A stretch of DNA of 41,754 nt from an uncultured Myxococcales bacterium (GTDB lineage Bacteria; Myxococcota_A; Polyangia; Nannocystales; Nannocystaceae): NCBI GenBank assembly GCA_902826865.1, contig CADEGN010000035.1, forward strand, positions 1 to 41,754. Reading direction: 5' to 3'. Positions 28,101 through 36,751 of this stretch are shown here, one piece after another. Numbering within the stretch: position 1 is the first letter of the stretch; every line of letters starts with the position of its first letter. Position numbers and translations under genes: made by a program. The notes under the pieces are model-generated. The model was not told where the DNA came from, ran no database searches, and saw nothing but the letters and a program-made list of their open reading frames with translations.

Positions 28101-29214
28101 ATGATGCGCGCCATGTATTCCAAGTGTTGGGTATTGCCGCTGGGCGTTGTGCTCGCCTGCTCTGCAGCGGCGTGCAAGCAGGGCGTGGACTCCAGTGGCT
28201 TTGGTGAGGGCGGTACGGTCGCGGACGAGACGGGTTAGCGACGGCAGGTCCGGAGGGAGCGCCGGGCGGCGACACCCAAGGTGTCGACGAGTCACAAGGC
28301 GGAACCAAGCTCGACGTTGGATTCGACTCGACCGGCGGGGTTGACTCCGATTCACCGCAGCCCACGTGCAAAGTCGTCGACGACATGAACGCCATCGGCG
28401 AGTGCCGGATTCAGGCACCGCCCGATAGTTTCTCGCCGGTCCAGCAATGGGAGTGGCGCGGGCCCAATGGCAAGTCCGAGAGCTCGGTGACGCCGCTGGT
28501 TGGGAATTTCACCGATGACAACGGCGACGGCGAGATCGACCTCTGCGACATCCCCGACGTGGTTCTCGCCCTGACGCACGGCCCGTTTCCCGATGACGGC
28601 GAACTGTGGCTCCTCGACGGCGAGACCGGCACTCCACACTTTCAATTCGAAGGTGAAGTCAATGGGTCTGTCACGCCCGCGTTCGGCGACATTGACGACG
28701 ACGGACTTCCCGAAGTGGTCACGACGGGCCCAAACGGGATGATCGCGTTCGAACACGATGGATCCCTCAAGTGGGAGACTACTTCTCCGTGGCCCTGGCC
28801 GATCTGGACAATGACGCCGACGTCGAGATCGTCATCGGGAACTTCGTTGCTGACCACACCGGCGAGATCGTGTTCGAGGCAGACGACTGGTTCTGGAACG
28901 AGGTCCAGAAGCTCTACCTGTCGGCCAGCGCGGCGGCCGACCTCGACGATGACGGCGATCTCGAGGTCATCATGGGGCGCTCCGCCTGGCACCACGACGG
29001 GACGATGTACTATTTCGTCGAGGACCAGGAACCGGGCTATCCGCAGATCGCGAGCCTGGACGATGATGATTCCCCGGAGATCCTTGTCACGAACGTACGC
29101 GAGGACGGCACGATTCCACTGTTTGAGCCCCCGAGCTGGAAGCTGCTCAATACCTATCGGACCAATTCGCAGATCGAGGGCGGGAGGATCTGCAACCCGG
29201 TACCCGAGGGCTGA
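28101..29214 (+). pseudogene. FG-GAP/VCBS-type surface lipoprotein, broken by two frameshifts
   Basis: Starting at ATG 28101 the frame reads a signal with two candidate lipoboxes (VVLAC, AAAC), then SSGFGEGG, and stops at 28238. The next frame continues with GGTKLDVGF, CKVVDDMNAIGEC, and beta-propeller-like DDNGDGEIDLCDIPDVVLAL and DIDDDGLPEVVTTGP until about 28770. The third frame then carries DLDNDADVEIVIGN and DLDDDGDLEVIMG to a stop at 29214. Each shift equals one missing base. Repeats of D-x-D-x-D/N-G-D are Ca-binding FG-GAP/VCBS motifs typical of extracellular myxobacterial proteins. The protein also seems short at the C-terminus. Either two sequencing errors or real decay could explain this; two independent shifts favour a pseudogene. 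Confidence 0.75.
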
Positions 29215-29279
29215 AGCATGTACCAGCCGGGGCGCCACGCGTGCTTGCACGGCGGCCCCGCCTGGGCGACGATAGACCG

Positions 29280-29978
29280 ATGGCGAAGGCCGCCTCGTCG
29301 GAGTTCTCCGGATTCCCCAAGGGCGCGATGAAGTTCTGGCGCGAGCTCGCGGCGGAGATGAGCAAGCCGTGGTTCGAGGCCAACAAGGCGCGCTACCAAC
29401 GAGAGTGGATAGAGCCGATGACGGCGCTGCTTAGCGAGGCGCAGCGGCGCCTTCGCACGGCCTACAAGCCGTTCGCGCTCGGCGAACCCAAGGTCATGCG
29501 CATCCATCGGGACGTGCGTTTCTCCAGGGACAAGACCCCTTACAAGACCAACATCGGCGCCGCGATCCCGCTCGCGGGAGCATCGATGGCCGAGGGTGGC
29601 TGCGCCGCGATGTACGTTCATTTGGGGCTCGATGAGCAGTTTTGCGGCGTCGGTGTGTACACGTTCGGTCCAGAACAGCTCCCCCGCTGGCGCAGCGCAG
29701 TCGACGGTAAGGCCGGTGCGGAGTTGGCAACCGTGGTGAACAAGCTGCGCAAGCAGGGGTATCAAGTCAGCGGCCACGATGACTACAAGAGGGTGCCTAA
29801 GCCCTGGGCCGAGGATCATCCACGCGCCGAGTTCTTGCGGATGAAGGGCCTGACCGCGGCCTTTCCGGCCCTCCCGAAGGGGATGATCCACGAGGCCGGT
29901 TTCGCCGAGTGGCTAGTCGAGCACGGTACGGCGGCGGCGCCGTTGATCAAGTGGCTCGCGAAGAACGTCGCGAGTTGA
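29280..29978 (+). CDS. DUF2461 family protein
   Basis: ATG 29280 gives a 232-aa product (a GTG at 29241 is in frame but adds an atypical leader). Family hallmarks are FSGFPKGAMKFWRELAAEM at the start, EPKVMRIHRDVRFSRDKTPYKTNIG in the middle and AFPALPKGMIHEAGFAEWLVE towards the end. DUF2461 proteins are cytosolic and their function is unknown. It has no obvious operon partners: the next 267 bp hold nothing recognisable, and the following gene is on the opposite strand. Confidence 0.9.
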   Translation: MAKAASSEFSGFPKGAMKFWRELAAEMSKPWFEANKARYQREWIEPMTALLSEAQRRLRTAYKPFALGEPKVMRIHRDVRFSRDKTPYKTNIGAAIPLAGASMAEGGCAAMYVHLGLDEQFCGVGVYTFGPEQLPRWRSAVDGKAGAELATVVNKLRKQGYQVSGHDDYKRVPKPWAEDHPRAEFLRMKGLTAAFPALPKGMIHEAGFAEWLVEHGTAAAPLIKWLAKNVAS

Positions 29979-30245
29979 GACGTGCACGGCGCGATGGCGA
30001 TCCCATCCTTGTCGCGCGCAATCCAGATCGCGAAGCCACGTGCCGATCGAGCAGCCCCGCAGTGAAGCTCGCAGTGGGCTAATTCGCCCGCGGACCGGTG
30101 CAGGACACGTCAGTCGGACGAAGCTCACGTGAGGGGACCCGGTCCGACATGGGGCGTACCGGAGGCCCGGCCGTCCCGCGGGCGTCCGGCGGGCGCAGTG
30201 CCGCGACGTCGCGTGCAGCCGCGCTGCGAGCCTGGGTGGCCGCCT

Positions 30246-30635
30246 CTACTCTTTGGCCGCGGGCGCTTCGACGAGGCAGCTCTTTACGGCGTCGATGATG
30301 GACTGCATGGACGACGGCTTCTTCAAGTAGGTGTGCGCGCCGGCCTCGGTTGCGAGGCGGGCCAGGTCGTCCTGCGGAAGTCCGCTAAAGAGGATCACCT
30401 TCGCGTCGGCGCCCTGGCGCCTTTCCACCGAACGTGCGGCACGCAGCGCGTGGGTGCCGTTGAGGCCGGGCATATTGACATCGAGTATGACAATGTCGGG
30501 ACGATGACGATGTATGGACATCGTCAGCCCGAATCCCGAATCGTGGGTCACCACGAGGTGGCCGGCTCGAGACAATGCGCCCGCGATCAGTGCGGTCGTC
30601 ACCGTGTCATCATCGACGACAAGAATGGTCGCCAC
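30246..30635 (-). CDS. Single-domain response regulator (CheY-like)
   Basis: This is a receiver domain only (129 aa): acidic pocket at residues 8-10, phosphoacceptor Asp52 in IVILDVNMPG, a conserved Ser84 in ILFSGL and Lys105 in YLKKPS. There is no output domain. The GTG start is at 30635. It is divergent from the hybrid histidine kinase about 500 bp away, which ends in an Hpt domain that could phosphorylate it; that pairing is inferred. Confidence 0.88.
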   Translation of the reverse strand: MATILVVDDDTVTTALIAGALSRAGHLVVTHDSGFGLTMSIHRHRPDIVILDVNMPGLNGTHALRAARSVERRQGADAKVILFSGLPQDDLARLATEAGAHTYLKKPSSMQSIIDAVKSCLVEAPAAKE

Positions 30636-30662
30636 CTAACAAGCATCGCACTACTTCCGGCG

Positions 30663-31139
30663 ATGCTGAAGGGCGAAGCCAAGTGCCCCCTGACTGGTGC
30701 GAAAATGCGCATGAGGCGCACGGGGTTGCCGCCGTCTTGCTGCTGGGCGGATGCCCGAGTGTGTGGTTTCCAGGTTCGCGGCCGGGTCGGTGGTACCCGT
30801 GGTGTTTGCGGCCAGGAGATCCGGGGGCGCCGACCTCTATGCGAGGTTCTTGGTGCTTCGATCGCAGTCGGTCATGATTGCCGAATCGCCGTGGGCGAGG
30901 GAAGCGAAGCCTATCTGCGCCCGCCCGTGGGCGAAAGCGACGGGCCAGGCCCGATTGCGTGCGCGGGCTCGGTGCCGCACGGCGCAACGGTCCTTGTCGC
31001 CGGCGCGCCGCGCGACGAACACGTCGCGGCAGGCGATCGCAGTGCATTTGCGGCCCCCGCTTCCTGCCGCGGCACCCGGCTGCCCGCCGGAGCGCCCACC
31101 AGCGAGACGTTCATCTCGCCACTGCTGGGGACGCGATGA
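30663..31139 (+). pseudogene. Possible FIST_C-domain remnant coupled to the hybrid kinase
   Basis: In the frame that ends with a TGA overlapping the kinase ATG (ATGA at 31136-31139), the last ~100 residues look like real protein: EVLGASIAVGHDCRIAVGEG, YLRPPVGES, GPIACAGSVPHGATVLVA. This resembles the C-terminal end of FIST_C sensory domains (from memory). The upstream part (Cys/Arg-rich, no clear start) does not, and the divergent response regulator leaves no room for a whole FIST protein. It may be a truncated sensor gene or a small partner of the kinase. A start is uncertain; ATG 30663 is only the first available. Confidence 0.35.
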
Positions 31140-32845
31140 GCGAGTCGCCAGAAGACCTCGCGCGGCTGGTTCGTGTACTCGAGGTCAGGCTCCATCGATC
31201 TGAGGAGCACCGGGCCAAGCTCGAGGAGCAGCGCGACTTCAACGATGCGCTGCATCGCCGGATCATCGACAACATGAGCCAGGCGGAGCTGCGCTTGCGC
31301 GAGTCGGAGCAGCGGGCTCAGGCTGCGAGCACCGCGAAATCGGAGTTCCTGGCCAACATGAGCCACGAGATCCGAACGCCGCTGACGGCCGTCATCGGCA
31401 TCGCCGAGTTGTTGCGTGCGACACCGCTCGATGCACGTCAGCAGGAGTTGTTCGACAACCTGGTGCGTGCCGCCAGATTGCTCGGTCGACTGATCGACGA
31501 CGTCCTGGATTTCTCGCGCATCGAAGCTGGCGGGCTTCAGCTCGAGGAAGGCGAGTTCGATCCGATCGGTACGATCCGCGAGGCGCTCGACGTGGTGGCG
31601 GAGCGGGCGGCCGGAAAAGGGCTAGCCCTTGTTTTCGAGCCGACGCCGCCCGTTACGTGTCGCGGAGATGCGTTTCGGCTGCGCCAAGTCTTCATCAACT
31701 TGCTGGGTAACGCAGTCAAGTTCACCGAGCGCGGCGAGATCCGTGTACGCGCTCGCTTGGCCACCAGTGGGCACGGCTTTGACTTCGTGGTCACCGTCTC
31801 TGATACCGGAATCGGCATTCCGGAGGAGCAGCTCGAGGCGATCTTCTCGGCCTTCCGCCAGGCAGACAACTCGACGACGCGACGGTACGGCGGCACGGGA
31901 TTAGGTCTGTCGATCTCGCGGAAAATCGTCGAGGAGATGGGCGGAACGCTCACTGCAGCACGCCGTGGAGGCGGTGGATCGGTGTTTACGGTGTCGTTGC
32001 CCGGCGCACAACTCCTTCGGCGTGACGCCGAACCTGAGCCAGGGCGTCCTGTTGAGGTCGCGCGGCCGATGCCTGACATGAGGGGCTGTCGCATCCTTGT
32101 GGCCGAGGACAACGACGTCAACCGGTCTGTCGTCGCTAGCATCCTGTCTGAGTCCGGAGCGATCGTCTCCGACGTCGTCGACGGCGAACAGGCGCTCGCC
32201 TTGGTCGCCGAGCGCCCCTTCGATCTCGTGTTCCTCGACCTCCACATGCCGTTGCGCGACGGTGTGGACGTTGCACGCTTTGCTTCCGGGCGTCCGCTGG
32301 AACCGGACGCGCGTCCGCCTGCGCCGGGGTTGCAGTCTCGCAACCTCACCACGCCGATCGTTGCGCTGACGGCCGCGGTTCTCCGCGCGGATCGGGAGCG
32401 TTGCCTCGACGCGGGGATGGTTGGATTCGTCGCCAAACCATTCACGCGGGCCTCTCTGATCGAGGCGCTGGAGCGCTATTGCCACCGTCGAATCGCGGAA
32501 GCGGTCGATCGCCGCCGGCTGGCGGAACTGCAGGAGCTCGTCCCGAGCGATGCGTTGCACAACGCGGTCGATCGCTTTGTTGAGACAGTCACGGCGAACG
32601 TGGCGGAGATCGTGGCCCGGGCGTGGCAAGGCGACCTCGAGGGCGTTGCGTCGCTGGCGCACAATTGTAAGTCCTCCGCGGGACAGCTCGGAGCGACCGA
32701 ACTCGGCTTGCGTCTCGAGGCGATCGAGTTGGCGGCGAGGGCCGAATCGTTGCCGTCGCGCGAGGATCTGAACGCATGCATGCAGGCCGCCTTCGACGCC
32801 GTCGACGAGCTCCCGCGCGCATTGAGCGAGCGGGCGGGGCCCTGA
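31136..32845 (+). CDS. Hybrid histidine kinase (HisKA-HATPase-REC-Hpt)
   Basis: The 569-aa product has a coiled-coil N-terminus (about 10-65), HisKA with phosphoacceptor His77 in FLANMSHEIRTPLT, HATPase with NLLGNAVKFT (N box), DTGIGIPEE (G1) and GGTGLGLSIS (G2), a receiver with Asp368 in FDLVFLDLHMP and Lys in FVAKPFT, and a C-terminal Hpt with His509 in LAHNCKSSAGQLGA. No membrane segment is present, so it is cytosolic. This HK-REC-Hpt order gives a phosphorelay that normally ends on a separate regulator, of which the adjacent CheY-like gene is a candidate. The start overlaps the upstream frame's stop (ATGA). Confidence 0.94.
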   Translation: MSESPEDLARLVRVLEVRLHRSEEHRAKLEEQRDFNDALHRRIIDNMSQAELRLRESEQRAQAASTAKSEFLANMSHEIRTPLTAVIGIAELLRATPLDARQQELFDNLVRAARLLGRLIDDVLDFSRIEAGGLQLEEGEFDPIGTIREALDVVAERAAGKGLALVFEPTPPVTCRGDAFRLRQVFINLLGNAVKFTERGEIRVRARLATSGHGFDFVVTVSDTGIGIPEEQLEAIFSAFRQADNSTTRRYGGTGLGLSISRKIVEEMGGTLTAARRGGGGSVFTVSLPGAQLLRRDAEPEPGRPVEVARPMPDMRGCRILVAEDNDVNRSVVASILSESGAIVSDVVDGEQALALVAERPFDLVFLDLHMPLRDGVDVARFASGRPLEPDARPPAPGLQSRNLTTPIVALTAAVLRADRERCLDAGMVGFVAKPFTRASLIEALERYCHRRIAEAVDRRRLAELQELVPSDALHNAVDRFVETVTANVAEIVARAWQGDLEGVASLAHNCKSSAGQLGATELGLRLEAIELAARAESLPSREDLNACMQAAFDAVDELPRALSERAGP

Positions 32846-32992
32846 CCCCTGCTGGTATCGCTTCACGGGGAACACTGGAGTCGTGATGCCGAGGCATCCG
32901 CCGAGGTAATGCTCGTGCGCTCCGACGCTCCGGGCTGGCTCGTCAGCGAGCAAGGACGCGGCGGGCCAGTTGCACATAGGGGTGATAAGGTG

Positions 32993-34444
32993 ATGCCTGT
33001 GCGTGTCACTCCGCGAATCGTCGTGGCGCTCGTGACCGTGGGCTGCGCCCCCGCCACGCCATCACAAGCTGAGCCGACCCTGCCGTTGCAGCCATGCCGA
33101 CTGGCGGGCGCGGAGCACGAGGCCAAGTGTTTTTCCCTCGAGCGCGCTGTCAGCCCGGATCATCCGGATGGGCCCACGTTGACGATTCGCGGTGCCGTGT
33201 TGCCGGCGCGCGAAGCAGCCCGGCGTGCGCCGGTGTACTTCTTCGCGGGCGGGCCTGGGCAGGCCGCGATGGAAGCGTTTGGCCCGCTGTTGCCGGCATT
33301 GGCCGAGCTGGGCCGGGAGCGGGATCTTGTGTTTGTCGATCAGCGCGGGACGGGGTCTTCGGCATCGCTCGATTGCCCATCGTCGGCCGCTCGTGGCTTG
33401 GCCGAGCGCCTCGCTGAGGTTGACTCGCGCGCAGAGATCGAGGCCTGCCTCGCGACGCTTACCCACGATCCACGCAACTTCATCACGCGGATCGCAGCGG
33501 ACGACGTGGACGCCGTCCGCGCGGGCCTCGGCCATGAGCGTATCGCCCTCGTCGGCGGTTCGTATGGCGCGCGGGCGGCGATGGTCTATGCCCGGCAGCA
33601 TTCGGACCGCGTCGATCGCATCGTCCTCGATGGCGTCGCGCCGGTCGACATGGCGATGCCCGTTTCGTTCGCGCGCGACGCCGATGACGCCCTTGCGCGG
33701 ATGTTCGCCGACTGCTCCGCTGATTCGAGTTGTGCGGCCGCGTTCGCGGGTGGACGCGCGGGGTTCGACGCCTATCTCACCCGGCTGCGCGGGACGCCGA
33801 TGACGTACACCATGCCGGATCCGCGCACGGGGGCAGCGGCGCCGTTGACGGTCGACGCCGACATGATCGCGACGGCGGTGCGCGCCGTACTCTACTCTTC
33901 GGATCTTTCCGCACTCTTGCCGTACGTCCTCGCCCGCGCGGAGGCGGGCGACCCTGGACCGCTGCTGACCCAGGCCTTCGTTCTCAGCGACGCGGTCGGC
34001 GACGCCATGTCCGAGGGCATGTTCCTGGCCGTGGTTTGCGCCGAAGACGTCCCCCAGCTGACCGACGAGCGGATCGAACGGGAGGCGGCCAACACGTTTC
34101 TCGGCCCAAGAATCGCCCGGGCGTTCGTCGATGCGTGTGCCCCCTGGCCGAAGGCCGAGTTGGCCGCCGACGAGCTCGCACCGATCGCCATCACCGCGCC
34201 CACGCTCGTCCTCTCCGGTGAGCTCGATCCCGTGACGCCGCCGCGCTGGGGGGACCACGTCATGCCGGGACTCGCGGATGGTCGCCACGTGATCGTGCCA
34301 GGTGCGGGGCATGGAACCCTGCTTGTCGGCTGTGTTCGGAGCCTCGTCCGCGATTTTCTCAACGGTGACGAGCCCGATCCGGCGTGCGTCTCTGACAATC
34401 GCCGGCCACCATTTTTCGTGGATTTCGCCGGACCGCCGGCGTGA
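32993..34444 (+). CDS. Alpha/beta hydrolase, tripeptidyl aminopeptidase-like lipoprotein
   Basis: ATG 32993 has AAGG close upstream and starts a lipoprotein signal with VTVGC (C18). The 483-aa protein has the oxyanion motif FAGGPGQ, DLVFVDQRGTG, the nucleophile in VGGSYGARA (Ser190), Asp in LSGELDPVTPP and His in GAGHGTLL, all in the order of prolyl-aminopeptidase/TAP-like (C-terminal TAP domain) hydrolases. It is probably a secreted or membrane-anchored exopeptidase that processes N-terminal residues; the exact substrate is unknown. It stands after the hybrid kinase with a 147-bp gap. Confidence 0.88.
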   Translation: MPVRVTPRIVVALVTVGCAPATPSQAEPTLPLQPCRLAGAEHEAKCFSLERAVSPDHPDGPTLTIRGAVLPAREAARRAPVYFFAGGPGQAAMEAFGPLLPALAELGRERDLVFVDQRGTGSSASLDCPSSAARGLAERLAEVDSRAEIEACLATLTHDPRNFITRIAADDVDAVRAGLGHERIALVGGSYGARAAMVYARQHSDRVDRIVLDGVAPVDMAMPVSFARDADDALARMFADCSADSSCAAAFAGGRAGFDAYLTRLRGTPMTYTMPDPRTGAAAPLTVDADMIATAVRAVLYSSDLSALLPYVLARAEAGDPGPLLTQAFVLSDAVGDAMSEGMFLAVVCAEDVPQLTDERIEREAANTFLGPRIARAFVDACAPWPKAELAADELAPIAITAPTLVLSGELDPVTPPRWGDHVMPGLADGRHVIVPGAGHGTLLVGCVRSLVRDFLNGDEPDPACVSDNRRPPFFVDFAGPPA

Positions 34445-34618
34445 GCACGGCGTTGCGCCGCCGGCGATCGACTTCGCCCTACCGCGGCACACGGTCGCAG
34501 TTCCGTGGCTGCCCGTACCATCGAATCATCAGATCTTCGATTGGAGCGCGGGGCGTTGCGCGCGGGCAATCCGCGCGCCCGGATCGGTGATGTGGAGAGC
34601 GTGCCTCGGTCTAACGCC

Positions 34619-35779
34619 ATGTGTCCCCTTGTTTTCGCGCTACTGGTCCCCGGATGTCCTGATGACGGCAGGTCTTCGAGTGGCTTCGGCGGATCCCTTG
34701 GCAGCCTTACGTCAGACCAGCTGACCGAGGGCGGCTCCTCCAACGAAGGCGGTCTTTCCGGCCAGGGTGACGCCGCCGATGGAACCGCGACCGGTGGGTT
34801 CAAGTTCGACCTGTCCAACGCGGAAGGTGGTGAGTCGCCGCCTTGCGTCGAGGGCAACTGCGGTTGCAACGCCGTAGACATCTTGTTTGTCATCGACAGC
34901 TCGACCTCGATGGGCGCCTATCAGCAAGGCCTTGCCGCCGCCGCTCCGGCGTTTGCCGACGCTATCGTCGAGTCCTTGCCCAGTGGCGTCGATCTTCACA
35001 TCGGCGTGACAACCTCATCGTTCTACGGCGGCGGGGGCGGAACCAGCCCGGGTGAGTCGAACTGCTCGCCCAACTACGAAGGTGCGGGCCTGCAAGGCCG
35101 CGATGACTTGTTCCAATGGTACTGGACGCCCCACGCAATGCCGTACGACGAGAACGGCGGCCAAGGAAGGTTGCGTGAGCACGCCGGCAAGACGTACTTC
35201 GCGATGACAACCGGCGGCGACCCGGTCGCCATGAAAGAGTGGTTGAGCGGAAACATCTCTGCCGTGGGCGAGGAAGGCAGTGTCTGGGAAATGGTCGCCG
35301 CGGGTGCGGCATACCCGTTTCATCCGGCCAACGCCGCGGCCAACGGTGGGTTCTTGCGCGACGCGGGCGCTGTTCTCGTTATCGTCGCCCTCACCGACGA
35401 GGTGGACAACTCACCAGAGGCGGTCCAGACGTACCACGATATGATCGTGGCGGCGAAACAGATGTGCGGCGGTGATCCGTGCGTCGTCACCGCGGGCATC
35501 ATGCAGCCATGCATGGCATCTGCTCCCGACAACGTGCTCTATCCGTTGCTCGCCTCGTTCGGCAAGCCTCCGGTGCTGGCGGATGTTGGCCCGGAGCTCG
35601 GTGACTGTTTTAAAGACTGTGAATCCGGTGACATCGACGCGTGCGAGATCCTCGATCCGCCGGTTTCGTGCGCCGATCTGGCTGCGGGCAAGGGCACGCC
35701 GCAATATGCCGACGCCGTTGGTAACGCTCTCGCCCAGGTGATCGCCCAAACATGCGAGACCATCCCTCCGGCGGGCTGA
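34619..35779 (+). CDS. vWA-domain surface lipoprotein (copy 2)
   Basis: ATG 34619 gives the signal MCPLVFALLVPGC (C13). The linker contains SGFGG and GGFKFDLS (KFDL at 62-65). The vWA domain begins at NAVDILFVIDSSTSMGAYQQ with the MIDAS at D93, S95, S97, and GGFLRDAGAVLVIVALTDEVD is the second hydrophobic strand, closely matching the layout of the copy at 25724. Two Cys pairs (CVEGNCGC; CFKDCESGDIDAC) suggest disulfides. It probably mediates metal-dependent adhesion at the cell surface. The frame is open upstream of the ATG but has no signal sequence there. Confidence 0.88.
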   Translation: MCPLVFALLVPGCPDDGRSSSGFGGSLGSLTSDQLTEGGSSNEGGLSGQGDAADGTATGGFKFDLSNAEGGESPPCVEGNCGCNAVDILFVIDSSTSMGAYQQGLAAAAPAFADAIVESLPSGVDLHIGVTTSSFYGGGGGTSPGESNCSPNYEGAGLQGRDDLFQWYWTPHAMPYDENGGQGRLREHAGKTYFAMTTGGDPVAMKEWLSGNISAVGEEGSVWEMVAAGAAYPFHPANAAANGGFLRDAGAVLVIVALTDEVDNSPEAVQTYHDMIVAAKQMCGGDPCVVTAGIMQPCMASAPDNVLYPLLASFGKPPVLADVGPELGDCFKDCESGDIDACEILDPPVSCADLAAGKGTPQYADAVGNALAQVIAQTCETIPPAG

Positions 35780-35814
35780 GAATGCGCGGGCCCTGACGTC
35801 CGCTCGAGTGAGCC

Positions 35815-36498
35815 TCAGCCGTGGCGCGGGAGATCAGCTCGATGGCGCTCGACCCACGCAAGGCACGCGTGCATCCAGTCTTCGATCTCAGGCTTTCCGG
35901 TGGTGCGGGTTAGCGTCTGCCGGATGCTGTCGGCAATCAGATCGGCGACGTCGATTCGACCGCGCCACCCGTAGCCCTCGAGCATGGCCACCGCTCGCGC
36001 CGCTTGCACATCGGCCGGCCGTGCGTCGTTGCCGATGTCGAGCCACATCCACAGCGCGTGGCCGACATCGAAAGCTCGCGTCCCGGGGCCGGCTGCATCG
36101 AAGTCGATAAGGGCATACGGTACATTGTCACGGAACACCGTATTGCACGGCGACAGGTCCCCGTGGCAGACGACCTCTGCTCCTGCCGTGAGATCGCAGT
36201 TGCTGCTCGAGTCGTGAAACCTGCGAATGAGTTGTGCGGCGGCCACGAGTTGCTCGATCGAGTAAACCCCGAGGTCAGGGGGCACATGTCCAGCGACGAA
36301 GGTCAGGATCTCCCGGCCGGACGCATCGATGCCCAAGGCTCGCGGAGCGCCAGTGAAGCCCGCCTTCTCGAGCTGGGCGAGGAGACGGTGAACGAAAGCC
36401 GAGTGCCGACCAGCGGGCCGTCGCACCGTATCTCCTACGCGAACAACGCCCGTGGTCGTTCTGCCGCCGAGGAGCTCCACTTCGCGCGTGTCGTCCAT
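35815..36498 (-). CDS. APH-type phosphotransferase
   Basis: This 227-aa protein of the aminoglycoside/choline kinase-like fold has the catalytic HGDLSPCN (112-119, D114) and the metal-binding IDFDAAGPG (DFD at 132-134), with VGHALWMWLD after it. The N-lobe is short: GVVRVGDTVRRPAG precedes it and no clear ATP-binding Lys is assigned. Such short members usually phosphorylate small metabolites (choline, homoserine or antibiotics); the substrate cannot be predicted, and a resistance role should not be assumed. ATG 36498 is preceded by a GGGCTGGG-type purine stretch. It is divergent from the DUF1592 gene. Confidence 0.85.
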   Translation of the reverse strand: MDDTREVELLGGRTTTGVVRVGDTVRRPAGRHSAFVHRLLAQLEKAGFTGAPRALGIDASGREILTFVAGHVPPDLGVYSIEQLVAAAQLIRRFHDSSSNCDLTAGAEVVCHGDLSPCNTVFRDNVPYALIDFDAAGPGTRAFDVGHALWMWLDIGNDARPADVQAARAVAMLEGYGWRGRIDVADLIADSIRQTLTRTTGKPEIEDWMHACLAWVERHRADLPRHG

Positions 36499-36751
36499 CC
36501 CAGCCCATGCGGGCGGTTCCGCCTCGCCCGCCGATCCTACTGCGGCGCACGCCGGTGATCAGAGCGTTTTCGCCGGGGACGGTTCCGCAGCCACAGAGCG
36601 ACGACTCCGGTCAATCGCAGCATCTCAATGCCTGTGGCGCATGGACTTTGCAATTTTGGTCACCGAAAAATGAGAGAGTTGACCCTCAGAAAATTCACGG
36701 GGACGAGCCGCCCCTTGCGGCGACCTGCGCCCCCGGGAGGCGGGGGATCCG

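Noticed and set aside
32885..32898. GATGCC-GA-GGCATC palindrome before the alpha/beta hydrolase
   Set aside because: The 6-bp arms are short enough to occur by chance, and there is no promoter context that supports a site.
36636..36660. Sigma-54-like TGGC...TTTGCA before the second DUF1592 gene
   Set aside because: The GG-to-GC spacing is 12 nt instead of the required 10, so it is not a valid -24/-12 element.
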